Positions 20,638 to 31,458 of a DNA stretch of 64,000 bases are shown here, piece by piece. This stretch comes from Brachypodium distachyon (lineage: Eukaryota > Streptophyta > Magnoliopsida > Poales > Poaceae), in assembly GCF_000005505.3 (NCBI RefSeq), contig NC_016133.3, positions 34,186,737-34,250,736 on the forward strand, read 5' to 3'. Numbering within the stretch: the first letter of the stretch is position 1; every line of letters begins with the position of its first letter. The translations under genes were made by a program, and so were the position numbers. Under the pieces are notes generated by a model that searched no databases, had not been told where the DNA came from, and saw only the letters and a program-made list of their open reading frames with translations.

Positions 20638-23600
20638 ATGGGTAATTCGTGCCCAAATGGAACCCGTGGGAAGAAATTCATTGACTACAACCGGTTCGAG
20701 AACGAGCGTTTGGCTTCTAGGTTTGATGATGTGAACGATACAGAGGATTGCTTTGCAGGACTTATGCAAAAAGTGTTGAGCCTCAGGTCCACCCGTGTCC
20801 TCGAACGAGAAACTCCAAACATAAGGGAACATTACACCCTTGGCCATAAGCTTGGGCAGGGTAAGTTTGGTACGACGTACCTCTGCACCGAGATCACCAC
20901 CAGGTGCCAGTACGCGTGCAAGTCCATCTTGAAGGCCAAGTTCTGCCACACGGAAGATATCGAGGATGTGCGACGTGAAATCCAGATAATGCACCATCTC
21001 TCGGGCCAGAAGAACATAGTCGCAATCAAGGATGAGTATGAGGACAAAGAGGCCGTGCACATCGTCATGGAGCTTTGTGCAGGCGGAGAACTATTTGACC
21101 GCATTCATCAAAAAGGACATTATAGTGAGCATAAGGCTGCTAAGCTGACAAGAGTTATCGCTGGTGCCATAGCGAAGTGCCATTCACTTGGGGTGATGCA
21201 TCGGGATCTCAAGCCAGAAAACTTCCTCTTGGTGGATAAAGATAATGATTTGTCTATAAAAGCAATCGATTTTGGTCTGTCTGTGTTCTTCGAACCAGGC
21301 CAGATTTTCACTGATTTAGTGGGAAGCCCATTTTACGTTGCTCCAGAGGTATTGGGTCAGCATTATGGACCTGAGGCTGATGTATGGGCAGTTGGAGTGA
21401 TACTCTATATATTGCTAAGTGGCGACCCGCCATTTTTGGGAGGTGAATGATTTGGCATGTTTTGTAAATTTTTGCATCACTGAATGTGTTGATTTGCTGA
21501 AAAATACTTGTTTGACTCTTTACCAGATACGCAAGACAAAATATTTGCTAAAATTCGGGAAGGACGTGCTGATTTGGAATCAAAACTGTGGCCCACTATA
21601 TCCGACAGTGCAAAGGATCTTGTAAGAAAAATGCTCTGTCCTTCTCCAGCAGAGCGTTTGAAGGCCCATGAAGTGTTAGGTTAGCACAGCTTAACTTCTC
21701 TTCATAATTTATGACCTTTATTCAACGCAAGACCTTATTTTAGTGCTTTGCTTTGTCATAAAATAATTTCACTACGGCTTAGTAAGATCTAGGTGTGAGA
21801 AAGAGCTATTGTTTACAGTTTAATATTCATCTTTTTAATTACCAGAGCATCCCTGGATATGTGATATTGGAGTGGCTACTGAACAAGCTATGGACCCAAG
21901 TGTTCTTTCTCGTCTCAATCAATTCTATTCAATGAATAGGTTAAAGAAATTGGCTCTGCAAGTAAGTTTCCATTTGCTTGCATTATGTCGTGCAGAAGTT
22001 ATTACTTTTCGCCATTTTTGTCAACATGGTGAAGCATCCTCCTTTACAAAAATCTGCAGACTGCCTTTTCTATTTGTAGCACCTATGTCCTCCTTAGAAA
22101 AGTCATCTTGTGTATATCATTGTCATAGACTCAGAGAGATTTGCTTCAGTTCAAATTTTTCCTTTTGGGGTCTTAATCGTTGACAACATGGAATTTGGTT
22201 ATAGTTTACTACTTGCTTATTTAAAATCCTGTCATCATTAGAGTCTGTGCAAGTGTATTCAATCTTATTTGTACATGCTTCATTGTTGCAAAAAACTTAA
22301 TGAATCCAGGCTATCGCTGAGACCATCTGTCCAATTTTTCCTGAGCTAGCATTCGTCCATTCAAAGTTGACATGGATATTAGTTCATAGGGTTGGATGGA
22401 TAGGATATACAAGCTCACCTGCAAAATACCACTCAATTACTACTTTCATTGTCCATTGTTATCTTCTGAACTTCTATCACCAATGAGCTATCCATCTCCC
22501 TTATTTGCTCTGAATCCAGGTTATTGCTGAGCGTCTTTCAGAGGACGAGCTTGCTGGGTTAAGGGAAACGTTCAAGGCAATGGACACTGAAAATACAGGA
22601 TTGGTTACTCTTGGTGGAATTACTGATTCGATGGAAGCGGTAAGTAAATACTACTCACTCCGATCCTAAATTGTTGTCGAAATATTACATGTATCTAGAC
22701 ACTTCTTAAGAATAGATACATCCATATTTGGGCAAATTTGAGTCAAAAATTTAGAATCAGAGGGAGTATTTACAAGGAAAAGAAAGGTACTATGTATCAT
22801 AGTAGCAGTACTTGTTGTGCTCAAATTGCCCATAATTGATGATTTTTTTGGCGCCATTTTTGTCTGATACAAAGTAAATAGGTTGCATAAATAAACTGTC
22901 TGCTTTCAGAACCTTGTAACTTATTTTGAGCGCTTGTGAAAAATCTAAGATATCACATTCTTGTCAGAAAGCTACTCAATCCATGTTACAAGCAAAACCT
23001 CAACTCAAGGATTTAGTTTAATTGAAAGCAAGAGTTTTGATCTATTTACACTGTTAATTTCTATTTCAGGCTGATAATGACGCCACAAAGACTGTCAACT
23101 CGGAGGATTTTATTGCTGCATCAGTACCTCTTACTAAATTGGAACACGATGAACACCTGATGGCAGCCTTTACATATTTTGACAAAGATGGAAGTGGTTA
23201 TATCACGGTCGACAAGCTTCAGAAAGCTTGCGTCGAACGCAATGTGGAAGATAAATTCCTCGAAGAGACAATACTGGAGGTTGATCAAAACAATGTAAGT
23301 CCATCTTGTCGGTTCTTTAGTAAGTCATGACATCAATGTTTTTTCTAGGCGGATTATGAAATATGCAGGAATATGTGTATAATATGATGGTGAATTTGGT
23401 CCAAAAATGTTATCCCGTCTAAACCTTCCTTCACTAGTAGAATATGAGGAAATTACCTGTGGAGATTGGGCTCTCTATCTCCTTCTCTCCCCCGTGATAG
23501 CAGACTGAATCTAATGTGAAGTATTTCCCTTGTTCTGAACTTTCAGGATGGTAAAATCGATTACGCCGAGTTTGTAGTGATGATGCAGAGCAACAACTTA

Positions 23601-23654
23601 GGGATGGAGGGCAGCCTGAATGTAGCCATGAGGCAGACACCGCGAGTATACTGA
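20638..23654 (+). CDS. Calcium-dependent protein kinase (CDPK/CPK)
   Basis: Six exons: 20638-21442, 21527-21679, 21846-21961, 22520-22639, 23070-23294, 23547-23654; all GT-AG; 508 aa. The N-terminus MGNSC offers Gly2 for myristoylation and Cys5 for palmitoylation, so membrane attachment is likely. The Ser/Thr kinase domain (about 66-325) has LGQGKFG, Lys95, HRDLKPEN with Asp190, DFG 211-213 and APE 235-237. The autoinhibitory junction ([15 protein letters not shown]) precedes the calmodulin-like domain. EF-hand loops are at 380-391, 400-411, 436-447 and 470-481. Only the last is canonical: position 12 is Gly in EF1, Asp in EF2 and Lys in EF3, and EF2 has Lys for the central Gly. Calcium activation may be weakened. 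CDPKs decode Ca2+ in stress and developmental signalling. Which CPK this is cannot be named from sequence alone. Confidence 0.95.
22654..22766. mobile_element. Stowaway MITE in CDPK intron 4
   Basis: CTCACTCCGATCC left and AATCAGAGGGAG right, flanked by TA, with the ATTACATGTATCTAGACAC / ATACATCCATATTTGG core of the 112 bp family. It starts only 14 bp after the exon 4 donor. Confidence 0.75.
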
Positions 23655-24149
23655 AGCTCCTCTTGCGCTCACCGCTCAGCCGATCCAATCACAACCATCC
23701 AAGCGAAGAGAACCCTCAAAATTATTACCAGCGGTAAAACACTGGCTGGCAGGTACTTTGGCGACCTGGCCTGGGAAGTGGGAAATGTTTCTGTTGCATG
23801 TTATACTGTCTGTCGTTTTGGCCGGACTCGGTCGATGTGTGCTTGCAGGGATAGGAGGAAAACGTGTTGTCCGCAGCTCTTTTCCCCTACTCCTGTATCT
23901 GCTGTGTTGTTTATTTTATGCACATTGTGTGGTATTTCTGCACATCGTGTGGTATTATAAATTTGTAATGGATCATTATGAGTTTCCTTCGATGATGCTG
24001 TACCAGATGTTAATGCTACCATCCGTGTCGATGTTTGTGTTTCGTTCCTGCCCCACTGTCATCCTGTGGTTCATCAGTAGGTGTGCCACATCTTATCAAA
24101 AGTTTGACAAAACGCTGGAACGACCAACCCCATTCACCGTTGAGACGTA
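23655..24149. other. CDPK 3' flank
   Basis: Mostly 3' UTR and downstream DNA. A frame of about 225 codons starting at 23758 shows only hydrophobic low-information sequence and runs into the transposon at 24150; I do not regard it as a gene. Confidence 0.5.
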
Positions 24150-25044
24150 CTCCCTCTGTCCCGAAAAGATTGGCGTGGGGGTCTTCACAGGTCCACTTTA
24201 CAAAAAAATCAGACACTTCACAATTATTACAAATCACACTTCAAGAGATGGTTTCGTCCATGCGGCCGAGCATGGTGTGGGTGTTGCCAAGCTGCATCCA
24301 GCCGGAGAAGGCGGCGAGCGCCCACTCCCCCCTTCCGCTGCTCCTCCTCATCCTTCTCGGGATGCTGTTGCGGCGGCGGCGGAACCGGCCTACTCCTCTC
24401 CCCATCAGGCACAAGGTCGACGCCACGCACGATGACGACGGCGATGGCACGCTCGAGGACCGGGACAGCGACGACGTGGCGCCCGAGATCGCCATGGATC
24501 GTGGTGGCGACATGGAGGGAGGCTCATGGTGAGCTCCAGCAAAGCACTCTCCCCACGACGCTCTAACGTGCACCCCGCCCGCTCGGCGAAATCAAGCACG
24601 CGTGCGGCGCCCCTGCCTTCCTCGGACACGGCGTCCCACGCCGCTGGATCCAGCCTCGTCGACGCCGGATCTGGCCTCGCCGCCGCCGGATCCGGCGATT
24701 CTTGGCCAAAAGAAGCCAGCTTCATCGCCGGCAATTCTTCCGCAAGGGGAGCGCATCACAAGGAAGGGGGAGATGGAGCGCAGCAGAGGCGAGGAGAGGC
24801 GGGTGAGAGAGGGAGCGCGGCGGAGGAGAGCTGGGAGGGGAGGGGAGGGAGGGGAGGCGGAGCACAGCATCGGCGTCATCGGGGTGGCAGCGAGCAAGAC
24901 GGGAGGGGAGACGAAAAAGAAAGAAAGAAAAGAAACGAAGGGGTACGAGTATGTAAAGAGATGTAGCGAGGGTTGATTAGAAGAAATGGGAGGGGTGTTT
25001 TTGCAAAAAGACCATCGACGCCAATTTTTTCGGGACTGAGGGAG
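24150..25044. mobile_element. Mariner/Stowaway-ended element, 895 bp, with GC-rich cargo
   Basis: Left end CTCCCTCTGTCCCGAAAAGA continuing TTGGCG; right end is the inverted match (CGCCAATTTTTTCGGGACTG then AGGGAG). TA flanks both sides (24148-24149, 25045-25046). The ends are AT-neutral, but the middle (about 24290-24900) is very GC-rich and open in several frames, unlike a normal MITE. No transposase motif (D-D-D/D-D-E with HTH) is visible, so it is non-autonomous. The GC-rich part may be captured host exon sequence or an old family-specific filler; I recognise no protein in it. Confidence 0.7.
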
Positions 25045-26361
25045 TAGAGTGGTGGGACGCCAATTTTTTCGTCCGGTTTTCCGTAAATTAACTGGACAAG
25101 TCTATTCTTCTTAATTAATAGATCGAGTCTTTCGGACACCGGCTCGGAAAAAAAAAACAAAACGCTGGAACGACCAACCCCAAGACTCCGGCTCGAAAAA
25201 AAAAAACGCTGGAACGACCGACCTCATTCACCGTTGAGACGTACAGAAGTGAGACGTCGTGGACCCTTTCTTCTTTCAAAGAGAAACAAAATTAGGGAGG
25301 TTGGTCGTCACCCAACGCATCCGGGGTACTTGCTCTGTCAAACGTAATCGCGAGGAAGGAGATTCGTCGACTCGACCGGGAAATATCCTCTAATCTCTAT
25401 CCGCGATCGTGCACACGTACTGCAGATAACGTTTCGCTGTTAGGATCGGAGGCCCACACACACACAGCCACACTGCTCCTCGACACGACCCGCAAACGGA
25501 TTGACAACAGACGTCTGACTTTTTTGAGCGTTGCTTTTCGTTGGAGTTTAAGATGAGATAGGAGTACTTGCGTGAATCTCGGTGCACCGACGTGCGCTCC
25601 GCGTTACTACGTGTACGTGCCTGCCGTACATTTATTTCGCTTCCACTCCGCGGCACCATCGCCGCCCGGCTCGCTCCCAACCCAACCAACCTCCCTCCCC
25701 GGCCGGCCGGAGAGCTTGAGTGCTTGACACGCTCGTGCCCCAGCCCCAGCGGCCAATCCCACCTACACGTAACTACGGGGTAAACGAAGGATCGAGGAGG
25801 AGGAGGAGGAGGAGGAAGAAGAAAACGATGTGACGCGTTTAATTTCCCGGTCGCATTAACGCCGGATCACATCAACTTTGCCCTGATCGCAAGCAGGCCA
25901 CAATTACCAGATCCCCGCGTGGCCACAGCCTCTTCTTCCTCTCCTGTGGCCACCTCCTGTTCCACCCAGCCTAACCTCCCTCCGTCTCCGTGGTCCGTGG
26001 ACAAGTCACCAGCCATTCGGACGCTGCTGCGACTTACGAGCCGTGGATCGGACCAACGACACGCGGAGGCGGCGGGCCACTGCCGTCCGATGCGGATGAC
26101 GGCGCGCGCGCGCGAGTTCGTTCGTTCGTTGGCAGGTTTATTCAACTCCCGCTTGGCGCCAACGCGGTGCACGACGACCAAGGGGAAAGCTATATCTATC
26201 ACGATCCGCACCACGAGCTTCCCTGGTCCAGCTCGAGGAAGAGAAAAAAAAAGGCTAATAGCTGATTGCTCAAGTGTGTACGTACTCTACGTACGTGGAC
26301 AGGTCGTGGAGGGCCGGCGAGCTAACGAGCGAGCAAGCCAGCCAAGCAAGGTGCGGTTCCC
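25045..26361 (+). other. Intergenic and promoter/5' UTR of the PMI1-like gene
   Basis: Holds local duplications of the 24109-24149 flank (near 25159 and 25205) and poly-A-rich links, then unremarkable DNA. A (GAG)n microsatellite lies at about 25794-25826. The last few hundred bases before 26362 are probably 5' UTR; no clear TATA box was identified. Confidence 0.5.
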
Positions 26362-28848
26362 ATGGCCGGGTCGCGTGGCGGCGAGCTGAGCGACTACCTG
26401 GACCGGCCGGATGCCATCCACCGGCGCACCGCGTCGCTCGCCATCGCGCGTTCCGGCGACGATGGCCCGCGCATCATGGACGGGACGGGACGGGAGGGGC
26501 GAAGGGCGCGCTCGTCGCGCCTCTCGCTCTCGTCGTGGCTAGGGGCCGCGCCGCGCTCGAGGACTCCTCCTCCGGCGCCCGCCGCCAGCGAGGACTACTC
26601 GAGGAGCGCCGCCGAGGGGACGTCGTCTGCGTCGGCATGGAGCAGCTGGAAGAAGCCCATGCGCGCGCTGTCCCGCATCGGGAAGCGCCGGGCCGGGTGC
26701 CTCTTCTCCGTGGAGGTGGCCGCCGTGCGCGGCCTGCCGGCCTCCATGGCCAGCCTCCGCCTCGCCGTCTCCGTCCGCAAGGCGGAATCCAAGGACGCGA
26801 TGCAGACCATGCCGGCCCGCGTCTCCCGCGACGGCTCCGCGGAGTTCGACGAGACGCTCTTCGTCAGGTGCAACCTCTACTTCACCGGCGGACACGGCAC
26901 CGGGAAGCCCCTCAAACTCGAGCCGCGGCCGTTCGTCGTGTCCGTGCTCCCCGTCGAGGCCGCGGACGTCCGCCTCGGGACCTACGCCGTCGACGTCAGC
27001 GCGCTCGTGCTCGACTCCCTCGCCAAGATCAACGGCTCCGAGGGCCGCCGTGTCCGCCGGTTCGATCGCGCGTTCCGCCTCGCAGGCAAGGCAGCCGGCG
27101 CCGAGCTCGTGCTCACGCTCGGGTTCCAGCTCATGGACGACGCGGGGCTTCGCCTCTACAACACGCAAGCCGCGGCTGCTGGGAGATGGAGCGCCGACGT
27201 GTCCTCGTCTCCGTCCCCCGCTCGCGCGAGGACTCACAGCAAGAAATCTTTCAGCATCGTGGCTAGCAGCACGCCGAAGCTTTCATCCGGCGACGGCGCT
27301 ATCTCGCCTTCCATGAGAGCTTACCGGCAGCTGCTCGACCGGCTCAACGTGGAGGACAAGCGTAGTACCGGCGACGACGACGAGCTTTCCGCCAGCGACG
27401 TCGACTACCAGCAGTACGAGGTGATCGATAAGGGCGTGGAGAAGGTCAAGGAGGTAGTCCACTTCCAGGAGCAGCGGGACGCGCTGCGCGAGCTCGACTC
27501 CATTGCCGAGCAGATCGAGGCCATCGAGGCGCTGATGACGAGCGGCGGGAACCATAGCAAGTCGCCCAGGGTAGTGGGCCAGCAGCTGAACCTCGACGCG
27601 GATGAAGAGATGGTGACCGTGGAGTTCCTCAGGAAGCTCGAGCTGGTGGCTGACGACGATAAGAACGGCAGCAGGAAGCTGAAGCAACCCATGACGCCGA
27701 GGTCGGAGAAGAAGGCGGCGGCGCTGAGAGAGACGCCTCCGTCGCCGGTGGTGCCGGACTTGGGCCCGAGCCTCGGCCCGGCGGTGCGAACGCGCGACGG
27801 CGGGTTCTTGGTTTCCATGAACCCGTTCGACGTGCCGCTCGCAAGCAGAGACGTTCCCCCGAAGCTCGCCATGCAGGTGTCGAGACCGTTCGTGCTGCCG
27901 AGCGCCATGGCCGCCGCTACCGGGTTCGACGTGCTCCAGAAGATGGCGGCCGCGGGCGGTCTCGACGCGGTCCGGGACAAGATGGCGTCGCTGGGGAGCA
28001 TGGAAAGCCTGACCGGGAAGACGCCCGAGCAGGTTGGGTTCGAGGGCATCGCGGAGGCCGTGATCGCAGGGCGGCGCACCGAGGAGGGCGGCGCAACCGC
28101 GAGCTCGAGCGCAGCGAGGTCGGTGCGGCTGGTCCGGAGGCTGGCCGCCGCCGTGTCAGAGGGCCGGAGGGAGCGCGTGGCCACCGGGTTCTGGAGCGCG
28201 GGGGGGAGCGACCCGGAGACGGTGGATGAGGTGCTGGCCTTCTCGCTGCAGAAGCTGGAGGCCATGGCGGTGGACGCGCTCATGGTCCAGGCCGAGATGG
28301 CCGACGAGGGCGCGCCGTTCGAGGTGGCCGCGGGGGAGACGGCGGCGGACGTGTTTGGCTCGCTGGTGCCGGCCGACGAGTGGTGGTCGGAGTCCGGCGG
28401 CGGCGGATCAGACGGGCGCGTCACGGTGGTGGCGGCCGTGCAGCTGCGGGACCCGTCGCGGCGGTACGAGGCGGTGGGCGCGCCCATGGTCGCCGTCGTG
28501 CAGTCGGCGCGGATGCTGGGCGCGGCGGGGGTCGCCGGCGGGAGGTTGAAGGTGAGGAGCCTGCACGTGGGCGGGGTGCAGGCGAGGTGCTCGACGGAAG
28601 GAGGGAGCGCGAGCTGGCGCGCGGAGAGGGAGAAGCTGACGGCGATGCAGTGGGCGCTGGCCCACGGGCCTGGCCGCGCCGGCAGCAGGAGGGCCACGAC
28701 GCCGCAGGCGAGGGCGAGGCAGCAGCAACAGCAGCGGCGGAGTGACGTGGTGTGGAGCCTGTCTTCGCGGGTGCTCGCCGGGATGTGGCTCAAGACGGTG
28801 CGCAACCCGGACGTGAAGATTGGCACCGCCGCCGCCGGCAGCACGTGA
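26362..28848 (+). CDS. PMI1: PLASTID MOVEMENT IMPAIRED 1-like protein
   Basis: Intronless, 828 aa. A Ser/Arg-rich leader (1-110) precedes an NT-C2 domain at about 112-260 (CLFSVEVAAVRGLP to AELVLTLGFQLMDD). Then come YRQLLDRLNVED, a regulatory middle with VDYQQYEVIDKGVE and LRELDSIAEQIEAIEALM, and the C-terminal block PFVLPSAMAAATGFDVLQKMA, LTGKTPEQVGFEGIAEAVIAG and LQKLEAMAVDALMVQAEMADE. This order is diagnostic of the PMI1/PMIR family. In Arabidopsis PMI1 is needed for chloroplast photorelocation and for normal short chloroplast-associated actin filaments; it is cytosolic or plasma-membrane associated. The gene is extremely GC-rich, so long spurious frames occur opposite it (for example 27405-29198 minus); those are not genes. 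The start is the first Met in a good context (CCATGG). Membership is firm; the exact paralogue is not. Confidence 0.93.
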   Translation: MAGSRGGELSDYLDRPDAIHRRTASLAIARSGDDGPRIMDGTGREGRRARSSRLSLSSWLGAAPRSRTPPPAPAASEDYSRSAAEGTSSASAWSSWKKPMRALSRIGKRRAGCLFSVEVAAVRGLPASMASLRLAVSVRKAESKDAMQTMPARVSRDGSAEFDETLFVRCNLYFTGGHGTGKPLKLEPRPFVVSVLPVEAADVRLGTYAVDVSALVLDSLAKINGSEGRRVRRFDRAFRLAGKAAGAELVLTLGFQLMDDAGLRLYNTQAAAAGRWSADVSSSPSPARARTHSKKSFSIVASSTPKLSSGDGAISPSMRAYRQLLDRLNVEDKRSTGDDDELSASDVDYQQYEVIDKGVEKVKEVVHFQEQRDALRELDSIAEQIEAIEALMTSGGNHSKSPRVVGQQLNLDADEEMVTVEFLRKLELVADDDKNGSRKLKQPMTPRSEKKAAALRETPPSPVVPDLGPSLGPAVRTRDGGFLVSMNPFDVPLASRDVPPKLAMQVSRPFVLPSAMAAATGFDVLQKMAAAGGLDAVRDKMASLGSMESLTGKTPEQVGFEGIAEAVIAGRRTEEGGATASSSAARSVRLVRRLAAAVSEGRRERVATGFWSAGGSDPETVDEVLAFSLQKLEAMAVDALMVQAEMADEGAPFEVAAGETAADVFGSLVPADEWWSESGGGGSDGRVTVVAAVQLRDPSRRYEAVGAPMVAVVQSARMLGAAGVAGGRLKVRSLHVGGVQARCSTEGGSASWRAEREKLTAMQWALAHGPGRAGSRRATTPQARARQQQQQRRSDVVWSLSSRVLAGMWLKTVRNPDVKIGTAAAGST

Positions 28849-28969
28849 CATCGTCCCTGACGGAGCTGCAACGTTTTACGAGTGGTGACTTGTGATCGGT
28901 GCCGTGGGGTGCGTGGTACATATGCAGATTTCAATAGTGCATACAGCAGTAGTACAGGATAAACGCGTG

Positions 28970-29076
28970 TTGACCCGTTTGTTACAGGCAGGTTTATATC
29001 GTGTATCTGTGCTGGTGGATTTTGTTCAGTGTGTGTGCTAGAGTTGACCCGTTTGTTACAGGCAGGTTTATACCGT
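28970..29076 (+). repeat. Direct repeat, about 33 bp, 74 bp apart
   Basis: TTGACCCGTTTGTTACAGGC plus AGGTTTATA is present at 28970 and again at 29044, differing after TTTATA. It falls in the probable PMI1 3' UTR. Confidence 0.8.
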
Positions 29077-29301
29077 CGTGTCATGCTACCCCAAGGCGCA
29101 TTTTTCAACGAGAAGACTTCAAATATTCTAAGCAGCGTGTCAGCGTTCAAAGATTCAATTTGCTCTAGTTTTTTAAAAGTAAATTTACTTTCGTTCAATC
29201 TCCTTACATTGAGTGTTCTAGTTTACTTTTCTTTCTGAGAAAAAAATGTACTTTACCTCGTTTTAGCAACAGGGAATTTATTCATTAAATAGTTCTAACA
29301 A

Positions 29302-29344
29302 GTAACAGCTACATTTTTTTTGAGCGGATGGTAACAGCTACATT
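29302..29344 (-). mobile_element. Tail-only retro-insertion: 15 bp insert in 14 bp duplication
   Basis: GTAACAGCTACATT at 29302-29315 is repeated exactly at 29331-29344. The 15 bases between (T6 then GAGCGGATG) read on the minus strand as a short unique piece ending in C and an A6 tail. Confidence 0.55.
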
Positions 29345-29756
29345 ATCCACCAAAATTGGAGATGAATCCAGCCACACATGCCGGCCCAGCTCGAAACTAA
29401 AATGCAATGGAATAGGCGGCCCCATTCGAATCTTCACTGTTTATGAGAAGCCCCACCAGATCTTCGTCCAAGAACGCCCAAAAAAGTACAGTTCAAGAGA
29501 ACATGGCCAGCCTACTCCCAGCCACTGGACCAGTGGCCCTCCATGTTTCTGAAAGCTTCTTTTGTGCCAGCCTAGATCGATGGTGAAAAAGGCTTCAAAG
29601 TCAAAAGGCCCGTTTCCCGTTAGATCATTAGATCCACGCCCACTGGGCCTCGTAAGCCCAAGTAATAGAAATTTATGCATACTGAAAACCCAACAGCAAA
29701 TTAATATCCGTCGAGAGAGGTTTTCCTTTCGGCAACCGGAGGTCCGCTACCAAGGC

Positions 29757-30053
29757 TCATCGGCGCGTATATTTGATGCGATTACTGATCCTCCTACCCT
29801 AGAGGCACTTGCCTGCTGCGAAGCTCTTGCGCTTGCCAAGGATCTTCATGTGCAGAATTCTATATTGCATCTGATGCAGCGGTGGTGATCAAGGAAATTA
29901 TCGAAGAAAGCCGATGCTGGTATAGTGCTATTCTTCGGGAGATTGGAGCAAGAAGCCGGAATTTTCCTGATGTCCGTTTCGTTCACGAGGAAGATCTTCT
30001 AATATCGATGCCCACAAGTTAGTTAAGAGTGCTCTTTCGTTTTATTTGGCTTT
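29757..30053 (+). pseudogene. RNase H-like (RVT_3) fragment, two frameshifts
   Basis: Three frames join into a recognisable C-terminal RNase H-like domain as found in LINE-derived plant proteins: DPPTLEALACCEALALAKDL, then YIASDAAVVIKEIIEES and REIGARSRNF, then NIDAHKLVKSALSFYLAL. The Asp of the IASD motif, the Glu of LEALAC and the His of NIDAH are in place. Frame changes at about 29858 and 30001 and the missing N-terminal half make it a relic. Confidence 0.75.
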
Positions 30054-30361
30054 GTAAGCATTGGGACGAGTCAATTGTACCTATATCGATTGTTTAATAA
30101 CGTCCTGCACTAACGTTGCTTTCGTACGTGTGGCGCTTACAGCGAGAAGCAGTCCTGCATGTTACGGTGTCCCGTTCATGCCTGCACGTACGTACGGTGA
30201 ACAGAAAGTGACGTCCGGTCTAACTGCACAAGTTGACACGTACAATGCGATCCATGAGATCGATCTGCGCGCACTGTGCACGTGATAAGTTTTCTTAGGG
30301 GCCCAGCCACCCGGTGTACGGCACATGAGCGATCTGTGCGACGTACGACCCCAAGCATTGG

Positions 30362-30406
30362 GCACATGAGACGAGCTTTTCTTTTTGCGGAAAGCACATG
30401 AGACGA
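30362..30406 (-). mobile_element. Tail-only retro-insertion: 19 bp insert in 13 bp duplication
   Basis: GCACATGAGACGA at 30362-30374 recurs exactly at 30394-30406. The 19 bases between contain a T-rich run (CTTTTCTTTTTGCGG). On the minus strand this reads as CCGC followed by an A-rich tail. A diverged third copy of the flank (GGCACATGAGCGATCTGTGCG) lies at about 30319, so simple local duplication must also be considered. Confidence 0.45.
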
Positions 30407-31347
30407 TCTGTGCGAGAGCCGAGGGACCCAATGTACGTACGTATCCGAGCATTTCCGGCGTGTACCGTAGACCACACAAGGAAACACACACGGCGTTCAC
30501 GAGGTTTTCTTTCGAGAAAAAGAAGCTACGAGCTGCACACCAAAAAGGACGTGCACGCCACGTACGCCCGGCCGGTCGCGGAGACGAAAACGGGGAAGCC
30601 GTTGGCGCCCGATGTGCACGCGGCGTTCCGGTGTTTCGTTCCAGATCGGCAAAGGTTTTCGGACGGACGGACGAGACGTTTCCGTGCCCCCGGGTCGAGA
30701 CGTTTCCGGCCGCATAAAACACACGCAGCGCCCAATCGAGCCAAGCAAGCATGGGAGCCTCCGCCCACACGCCGCCTTGACGTCGCCGACGGGGTGACTC
30801 ATCGGGGAGACGAGAATCTTCCTGCCGCCACCTGTACGCGCCCATGCGTATATTCATCAATTAGCAAACGGAAAATTCCAAGTTGGAGGGCGCTCATGCT
30901 TCAGGTTTCGGGAATCTACTGCTGGACCACCAGAGTTTAAGCCAAAACCACTGGCAGGCGTGTTGGATCTGTAGCCGTCGTGCCAGCACGCCAGGTCCGA
31001 TCGGACGGACGGGGGAGAAATACGGGTGGCTCTCTCTGCCTGCCGGCCGGCGGCGAGCTCGTGATGCTTTAGTTTTACTGCGCCCACGTTGAGGCGGACG
31101 TGCAATTCCATCGGCCGGTTTAAGCTGCGGTGACGTGGTAGTCTGAATGTATACGTGGGCTCCGGAATACTGCCATGGAAGCTTCAATCAAAAAAGAAAA
31201 GGCTGACGTTGATGTGCTCGTGAAAGCAACGCTGCCATGGAGTACTATAATGATTAGTGTGGGCCATGCTTCATGTAGAAAATTCAGCACAGTGCTAAAC
31301 CAAACCAGGAGGATGTTAAGCCTCCGTTCAGCACACGTAAAGTTGTA

Positions 31348-31458
31348 ATCTCTCCCGTCAGAATTACTTATCGAAATATTACATGTATTTAGATTTTTTT
31401 AACATAGATACATTCATATTTGACTAAATTTGAGGTAAGTAATATGGGTTGGAATGAG
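31348..31458. mobile_element. Degenerate Stowaway MITE
   Basis: TA-flanked, with ATCGAAATATTACATGTATT and GATACATTCATATTTGACTA matching the 112 bp family core; the terminal repeats are worn (TCTCTCCCGTCAG / GGGTTGGAATGAG). Confidence 0.6.

Larger units (their letters stand above)
28849..29756. other. PMI1 3' flank and intergenic DNA
   Basis: Includes the probable PMI1 3' UTR. No gene seen. Repeats within it are listed separately. Confidence 0.5.

Noticed and set aside
23758..24435. 225-codon plus frame after the CDPK
   Set aside because: No motif, lies in 3' UTR DNA and crosses the border of the inserted Mariner-type element.
27405..29198. 597-codon minus-strand frame opposite the PMI1-like gene
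   Set aside because: It is Ser/Thr/Pro-rich low-information sequence produced by extreme GC bias on the complement of a well-supported gene.
30162..30940. Overlapping frames of 180-232 codons on both strands
   Set aside because: Open on opposite strands at once, Arg-rich, with no recognised domain or splice context.
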